Source: Pseudomonadota bacterium
GTDB lineage: Bacteria > Pseudomonadota > Alphaproteobacteria > Caulobacterales > Aquidulcibacteraceae
Direction of reading: 5' to 3'
Assembly (NCBI GenBank): GCA_023410295.1
Contig: JAEYPY010000022.1
Location: forward strand, 1-7,375
Length of the DNA: 7,375 bases
Shown here: in pieces, positions 3,649 through 7,375 of the stretch
Numbering within the stretch: the first letter of the stretch is position 1
Layout of the letters: each line of letters starts with the position of its first letter
Notes under the pieces: model-generated
Database searches by the model: none
What the model was told of the DNA's origin: nothing
What the model saw: the letters and a program-made list of their open reading frames with translations, nothing else
Made by a program: the position numbers and the translations under genes

Positions 3649-6393
3649 GTGCCCGTTTACGTTGCTGGCGACATGCAAAAGCCAGCGTCTCTCCAACGAG
3701 CCCGCGCGCGCGCGCGTGCGCGCAGCAAAAGCGCCGAACCGCAGAGCGTGGAAACGCTCGAACTCGCCAACGACACCGTCGCTGAAGACGCCGCGCCGCC
3801 GAGCAACGATAACGTCGTACCGCTGCCCGCGCGCGAAGCGGCGCCCTATGCCGACGAGATCGACGAAGAGACGCTCTTCATCGGCGCGGAAGCTGAAGAG
3901 CCGCCGTTCGATCCGCCCGCGCTCGACGAATTGCTCGGCCCCGGCGACGCCGATCCGGCCGAACTCGAAGCGGCCAACGATGCCGCGGAAGAGCCGCCGC
4001 TAGTCGAAGAATTGGCGCCGATCGAGCTCACCGCGCCGGATGCGCCGGCGCTCGAGCTCGACGAAGAAATCCCGTTCGATCCCCCGGACGAGGAAGACGA
4101 GATCTTCCAGACTTTCGACGTCGCCGAACCCGCGCCCGAGCCCGCGCCGGAGCGTCCGAAACACCCGCTCGCCAGCCCGCGCGCAAGCGACCCCAAAACG
4201 CCGGACGTGCCGCTGCCGCCGATCCGGCTCCACGTCAGCTGGGACAGCCCCGAGACGGCCGCGCTCTATCACGCCATCGCCGGCGACAAGCGCTGCGCCG
4301 CCGCCGAACTCTCCTGGAGCAAGGGCGGGCTCGATGGCGCCATCGCGCACTGCCGTGAAAACGAGAGCCCGGATCTCATCGTCATCGAGTCCAAGCTTTC
4401 GGCCGATGAATTGCTGGCCGGCGTCGATCGCCTGCACGCGGTCACCGATCCGGGGGTGAAGATCCTTATCCTCGGCGCCGTCAACGATGTTACCTTGCTG
4501 CGTGGGCTGGCGCAGCGCGGCGTTGCCGAATACGTCGTCACCCCCGCCGCCCCCGAGGCGTTGGTGTCGAGCTTCTGCCGCCTCTTCGAAGCGACCGATA
4601 AATCGCACACCATCGCCATCGTCGGCGCCCGGGGCGGGGTGGGCGCCTCCACCATCGCCCACAACATCGCCTGGTCGATCGCCGAACGCCAGGGCGCCCC
4701 CACCGCCCTGCTCGACCTCGACCTCGCCTTCGGCACCGCCGCCTTGGATTTCAACCAAACGCCCGCGAAGTCCTTGAGCGATGCGCTCGCGGCGGAGTCG
4801 CTCGATGAAGTGATCGCCGAAGCTACGCCGCGCTTGCGTTTGCTCTCCGCGCCCTTGGTCGTCGAACGTGCGCTGGAGCTGGAGCCGGAGAATGTCGCGG
4901 CGCTGATCGCCCGCGTGCGCCGGCAGAATGCGTATGTCGTGCTCGATCTGCCGCACACCTGGACGCCCTGGGTAAAGCAGACGCTGCTCGGCGCCGACAG
5001 CGTGCTCATCGTCGCCACGCCCGATCTCGCGAGCCTGCGCAACACCGACAACATGTTGAAGCTGCTCCGATCGGAAGCCGCCCGCCAGGCCGCCCCGCTG
5101 ATCGCGCTGTCGATGTCAGGCGTGCCCAAGCGCCCGGAAATCTCGATCAAGGAATTCAGCGACGCCATCGCCGCCGCCCCCGTCGCCACCTTCCCCTTCG
5201 ACCCCGCCCTCTACGCCAGCGCCGCGATCAAAAACCAAATGCTCGGCGAGGCCGCCCCCACCGCCAAGGCCGCCCGCGCGATCGATGAGCTGGCCAGCGA
5301 AATCACCGGCCGCCCACCCAGCGATAAACAGCGCACGCCACAGCCGCTGCCGGAATTGCCGCGCGCGGAATTGCTGCTCGATGCGCCGATTACTGAACAG
5401 AAATCCGAGTCGGCGGTGCGCGCGGAAAGCGCGCCGGTTGCGCCGCAAGAAGAGCTTCTGTCGGACGAAGCCTTCGCGCCGCGCCCGTTTGGCAAGGCCG
5501 CAGCATCGACGCCGAAAGTGCAAGCTGACGAACTGCCCCCGCTGGCGCCGGTGGCGCAGCGCGTCATGGCCGTGCCGACCCCCGTCACGCACGATCGCTT
5601 CGCCGAAGCGCGCCGCGCGGCGGAGGCGGAGATGGCGGACCTGCAGCGGCACAAGCCTCGCAAGCGTTCTAGCGGCCTGCTGCGCGTTGCGGCGTCTATC
5701 GCGGTGCTGGCCGCGGCGATCGGCTATTACGCGCAACAACGCAGCGCGCCGGCGAACGCCTCCGAGCCGCGCGTTGCCGAAGCGCCCTCCACGGCCAGCG
5801 CAGCGACGCTGCCGTTGCAGAACGCGGTGGTCGATCCCAACGTCGACCGCGCGGAGTTTCAAAGCGCGGTGCGCGCGCTGAGCGGCGCCGATGCAGCCGA
5901 GGCTGTGCAACGTTTGCAGCGCCTCGCCGATCGCGGCATCGCGCCGGCGCAGTATCGCCTCGCGAAGCTCTACGAGCGCGGCGAGCATGTCGCAGCCGAC
6001 CTCAGCGAAGCGCGGCAATGGACCGAACGCGCGGCCGCGGCTGGGCACGTACTGGCGATGCACGATCTTGGCGTCTACTACGCGCGCGCCGAAGGCGGCG
6101 GCGGCAACGATGCGGCGGCGTTCCGCTGGTTCAGGCAAGCGGCGGAATACGGCGTCGCTGACAGCCAATACAACCTCGGCGTCTTCTACAGCCAAGGCCG
6201 GGGCGTGACTGAGAGCGATGTCGAAGCGCTGTTCTGGTTCACACTTGCCGCGGCGCAGGGCGATGAAACGGCGACCGCGAAGGCAACAGCGCTCTCTGCG
6301 CTTCTGACGCCGATGCAGGTGGAGCAAGCACGCGCCCGCGCGCAAAGCTTCCGCGCCCGGACGCCGCATCCGGACGCCAATCTGGAAAGCTGA
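3649..6393 (+). CDS. CpaE/TadZ-type pilus-positioning ATPase fused to a membrane helix and Sel1 repeats
   Basis: In Tad/Flp pilus systems CpaE/TadZ is a ParA/MinD-like ATPase that marks the pole where the pilus machine assembles. Numbered from GTG 3649 (914 aa): residues about 10-28 are Arg/Ala-rich; about 30-185 are acidic, Pro/Ala-rich and probably disordered; about 190-312 are a receiver-like domain (DLIVIESKLSADELLAGVDR, ILGAVNDVTLLRG); about 318-560 are the ATPase, with variant Walker A GARGGVGAST (326-335; Ala-Ser where classic ParA has Lys-Thr), LLDLDLAFGTAALDF and Walker B YVVLDLPHTWTPWVKQ. After a Pro-rich linker, basic HKPRKR (668-673) and a hydrophobic helix (about 677-695) predict one membrane crossing with the tail in the periplasm. 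Three Sel1 repeats follow (about 767-799, 803-835, 839-872). The tail resembles Caulobacter PodJ. ATG 3673 is an equally good start (906 aa); neither has a clear ribosome site. No frameshift is seen. Confidence 0.85.
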   Translation: MPVYVAGDMQKPASLQRARARARARSKSAEPQSVETLELANDTVAEDAAPPSNDNVVPLPAREAAPYADEIDEETLFIGAEAEEPPFDPPALDELLGPGDADPAELEAANDAAEEPPLVEELAPIELTAPDAPALELDEEIPFDPPDEEDEIFQTFDVAEPAPEPAPERPKHPLASPRASDPKTPDVPLPPIRLHVSWDSPETAALYHAIAGDKRCAAAELSWSKGGLDGAIAHCRENESPDLIVIESKLSADELLAGVDRLHAVTDPGVKILILGAVNDVTLLRGLAQRGVAEYVVTPAAPEALVSSFCRLFEATDKSHTIAIVGARGGVGASTIAHNIAWSIAERQGAPTALLDLDLAFGTAALDFNQTPAKSLSDALAAESLDEVIAEATPRLRLLSAPLVVERALELEPENVAALIARVRRQNAYVVLDLPHTWTPWVKQTLLGADSVLIVATPDLASLRNTDNMLKLLRSEAARQAAPLIALSMSGVPKRPEISIKEFSDAIAAAPVATFPFDPALYASAAIKNQMLGEAAPTAKAARAIDELASEITGRPPSDKQRTPQPLPELPRAELLLDAPITEQKSESAVRAESAPVAPQEELLSDEAFAPRPFGKAAASTPKVQADELPPLAPVAQRVMAVPTPVTHDRFAEARRAAEAEMADLQRHKPRKRSSGLLRVAASIAVLAAAIGYYAQQRSAPANASEPRVAEAPSTASAATLPLQNAVVDPNVDRAEFQSAVRALSGADAAEAVQRLQRLADRGIAPAQYRLAKLYERGEHVAADLSEARQWTERAAAAGHVLAMHDLGVYYARAEGGGGNDAAAFRWFRQAAEYGVADSQYNLGVFYSQGRGVTESDVEALFWFTLAAAQGDETATAKATALSALLTPMQVEQARARAQSFRARTPHPDANLES
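3703..3723. repeat. Alternating CG-type dinucleotide tract near the start of the CpaE-like gene
   Basis: Twenty-one bases alternate C or T with G without a break and encode the Arg-Ala repeat RARARARAR. Alternating GC tracts can form Z-DNA and can slip during replication. Gain or loss of one two-base unit would shift the frame and end translation early, because no in-frame start lies just downstream. Confidence 0.6.
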
Positions 6394-6454
6394 GCCAGGA
6401 TCGTCGGTCCGCGGATGAATCGCGGCTGAACGCAAAAGGCCATTTCTGGGCGGG

Positions 6455-6473
6455 GCGAACCCTTTTTTTCGCC
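6455..6473 (+). repeat. GCGAACC-T-run-TTTCGCC motif upstream of lolA (copy 1)
   Basis: GCGAACCC, a run of seven T and CGCC lie 16-34 bases before ATG 6489. GGCGAA (6454-6459) and TTCGCC (6468-6473) can pair around an 8-base loop. A close relative occurs after lolA at 7191-7211. In this intergenic gap of 95 bases it could be a weak terminator for the upstream gene, or part of the lolA promoter or leader. The sequence alone does not decide. Confidence 0.4.
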
Positions 6474-6488
6474 ACGCGTTTCGGCCAC

Positions 6489-7133
6489 ATGACCCACATG
6501 AACAGACGCACCGCCCTGCTCGGCCTTTCGGCCTTGGTCCTGACACCCGCCGCCGCGTACGCGCAAGCAGCACCGGTCGCGCTACAAGGGGCCGAACGCG
6601 CCGCCGCACTCACCGCGGCCAACCGCAGCCTCAACAGCTTCACGCGCCTGCAAGCGCGCTTCACGCAGACTTCGCCAGGCGGCGGCCGCGCGGCGGGTAC
6701 GGTTTATATCCAGCGTCCTGGCCGCATGCGCTTTGAGTACGATCCGCCGGCGACGCTGCTGATCGTCTCGGACGGCAGCGTGGTGGCGATGCGCGACCGC
6801 GAATTGCGCACCACCGAGCGTACGCCGCTGCGTTCGACTCCGCTCAACATCATCTTGGGTTCGAACGTCAATCTCGAGCGCGATGCGCGCGTGCTGCGCG
6901 TTTCCCGCAGTGGGCAATGGACCATGGTGACCGCGCGCGACCGCGGCGGCCAGACCGACGGGCAGATCACGCTCCAGTTCTGGGGGCCCGACGCGCAGCT
7001 CCGCTCCTGGGACGTGATCGACGCCACCGGCGCGCGCACGCGCATCACGCTTTCGGACATTACGCGCCCAGCAAGCTTCAACAGCGGCCTCTTCCGCCTT
7101 GAGGACGTGCTCGACCGCAATCGCCGCCGTTGA
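6489..7133 (+). CDS. lolA: Outer-membrane lipoprotein carrier protein LolA
   Basis: LolA is the periplasmic shuttle that takes lipoproteins from the LolCDE transporter to the outer membrane. The 214-aa product has an N-terminal signal (RR at residues 6-7, hydrophobic LLGLSALVLTPAAAYA) with a likely cut after AYA, between residues 25 and 26. The mature part shows the family pattern: a helix ending SLNSFTRLQARFTQTSP, a strand pair GTVYIQRPGRMRFEYDPP, then LLIVSDGSVVAMRDRELRT, a PLNIILG segment, and the later strands QITLQFWGPDAQLRSWDVID and TRITLSDI, an unclosed beta-barrel with a lid helix. The length is normal for LolA. A second in-frame ATG (6498) would give MNRRTALLG and is also plausible; no strong ribosome site separates them. 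Proximity to ftsK matches common alphaproteobacterial gene order, although other genes intervene here. Confidence 0.92.
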   Translation: MTHMNRRTALLGLSALVLTPAAAYAQAAPVALQGAERAAALTAANRSLNSFTRLQARFTQTSPGGGRAAGTVYIQRPGRMRFEYDPPATLLIVSDGSVVAMRDRELRTTERTPLRSTPLNIILGSNVNLERDARVLRVSRSGQWTMVTARDRGGQTDGQITLQFWGPDAQLRSWDVIDATGARTRITLSDITRPASFNSGLFRLEDVLDRNRRR

Positions 7134-7144
7134 TCCGGCGGCGC

Positions 7145-7168
7145 GTGCGCCAACAAAATATGGCGCAC
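7145..7168 (+). terminator. Strong hairpin just after lolA
   Basis: GTGCGCCA (7145-7152) and TGGCGCAC (7161-7168) form a perfect 8-base stem with an A-rich 8-base loop, 12 bases after the lolA stop. No T-run follows, so it is not a standard intrinsic terminator. It may end or protect the lolA transcript. Confidence 0.5.
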
Positions 7169-7190
7169 AGAGGCAAGCGGTTTCTCTGGT

Positions 7191-7211
7191 GCGAACCTTG
7201 ATTTTTTCGCC
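7191..7211 (+). repeat. GCGAACC-T-run-TTTCGCC motif downstream of lolA (copy 2)
   Basis: GCGAACCTTG followed by A, six T and CGCC matches copy 1 at 6455-6473 apart from a two-base length change and small differences. The preceding bases are also alike (TTTCTGG at 6443-6449, TTTCTCTGG at 7181-7189). A shared upstream element for lolA and for whatever follows this window is one reading. Confidence 0.4.
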
Positions 7212-7226
7212 GCCGTGGCGTATCTA
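7198..7226 (+). promoter_or_regulatory. Promoter-like pair TTGATT-N17-TATCTA
   Basis: TTGATT (7198-7203) and TATCTA (7221-7226) are 17 bases apart, the ideal spacing for a housekeeping sigma factor, and lie beyond the lolA hairpin. Transcription would start near 7233 and run out of the window. The -10 is off consensus, so this is a suggestion only. Confidence 0.35.
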
Positions 7227-7232
7227 CAACAC

Positions 7233-7375
7233 AGCGGTCGCTGCTTATCCCCCTGGATTGGCGTCGTCCCCCCGCTGACGGATCCAGCGCGGCGGCCGCA
7301 TGTGGAAAGCCGGACATCCCCTGCCGGCGATCTCGCGCCCCCCTCAAGGCGCTCTTGGAGGCCCCGTAGGCCGAG
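7233..7375 (+). other. Non-coding stretch at window end, structured; leader or RNA gene not excluded
   Basis: I see no protein-like frame here. Short complementary segments are frequent: AGCG/CGCT near 7233-7242, CTGGAT (7253-7258) with ATCCAG (7282-7287), GCCGG/CCGGC around 7309-7327, and CAAG/CTTG around 7344-7356. It follows a promoter-like pair, so it could be a 5' leader of the next gene or a small RNA. I do not recognise a known RNA family. Confidence 0.25.

Noticed and set aside
4000..4956. 318-residue open frame on the minus strand
   Set aside because: It mirrors the CpaE ATPase coding strand, is low in complexity, and has no plausible start signal.
5116..6609. 497-residue open frame on the minus strand opposite the CpaE-like gene
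   Set aside because: It is Arg/Ala/Gly-rich with no domain pattern, as expected for an antisense frame of GC-rich coding DNA. The plus strand carries clear domains over the same bases.
7243..7306. DnaA-box-like TTATCCCCC and TGTGGAAAG as a replication origin
   Set aside because: Both deviate from the consensus, there are only two, and no AT-rich unwinding region is present.

Overview
The window looks like chromosomal DNA of a GC-rich alphaproteobacterium, probably of the Caulobacterales/Hyphomonadaceae type. The grounds are the FtsK and LolA sequences, a CpaE-type pilus-positioning ATPase with the variant Walker A motif GARGGVGAST, and a PodJ-like Sel1-repeat tail. The lineage is inferred from protein character only; no rRNA is present.

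Layout. (1) 2-991, plus strand: the C-terminal two-thirds or so of the FtsK motor domain and its gamma DNA-reading domain, cut by the window edge. (2) About 1055-3110: an accessory block with lower GC than its surroundings. On the minus strand is a 192-aa protein (A, 1055-1633), preceded by a tightly spaced, previously unlisted small ORF (1639-1791). Divergently on the plus strand is a 158-aa protein (B, 1875-2351), overlapping by ATGA a third gene (C, 2348-3110). A and B are paralogs: both start with a DPEL-type helical module and end in a winged-helix-like module. C carries a HEPN/Abi_C-like R-N-x5-H motif and a C-terminal winged-helix-like region. Its reading frame is broken by an apparent one-base insertion near 2387-2390. 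(3) 3111-3648: a non-coding stretch rich in inverted repeats. (4) 3649 (or 3673)-6393: a 914-aa (or 906-aa) fusion of an acidic disordered N-terminus, a CpaE/TadZ ATPase, one transmembrane helix and about three Sel1 repeats. (5) 6489-7133: lolA, the periplasmic lipoprotein carrier. (6) 7134-7375: no gene seen; it holds a strong hairpin, a promoter-like pair and structured sequence.

How it fits together. FtsK (division and chromosome translocation) and LolA (lipoprotein sorting) are often close neighbours in alphaproteobacteria. Here two unrelated units sit between them: the accessory block and the polar/pilus fusion protein. The B-C overlap, the HEPN-like motif and the DNA-binding-like tails suggest a small toxin-antitoxin or abortive-infection-type system. 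The divergent A gene could be a regulator or a second antitoxin-like copy. This function is inference. The best leads are the A/B/C block with its frameshift and the CpaE-TM-Sel1 fusion.
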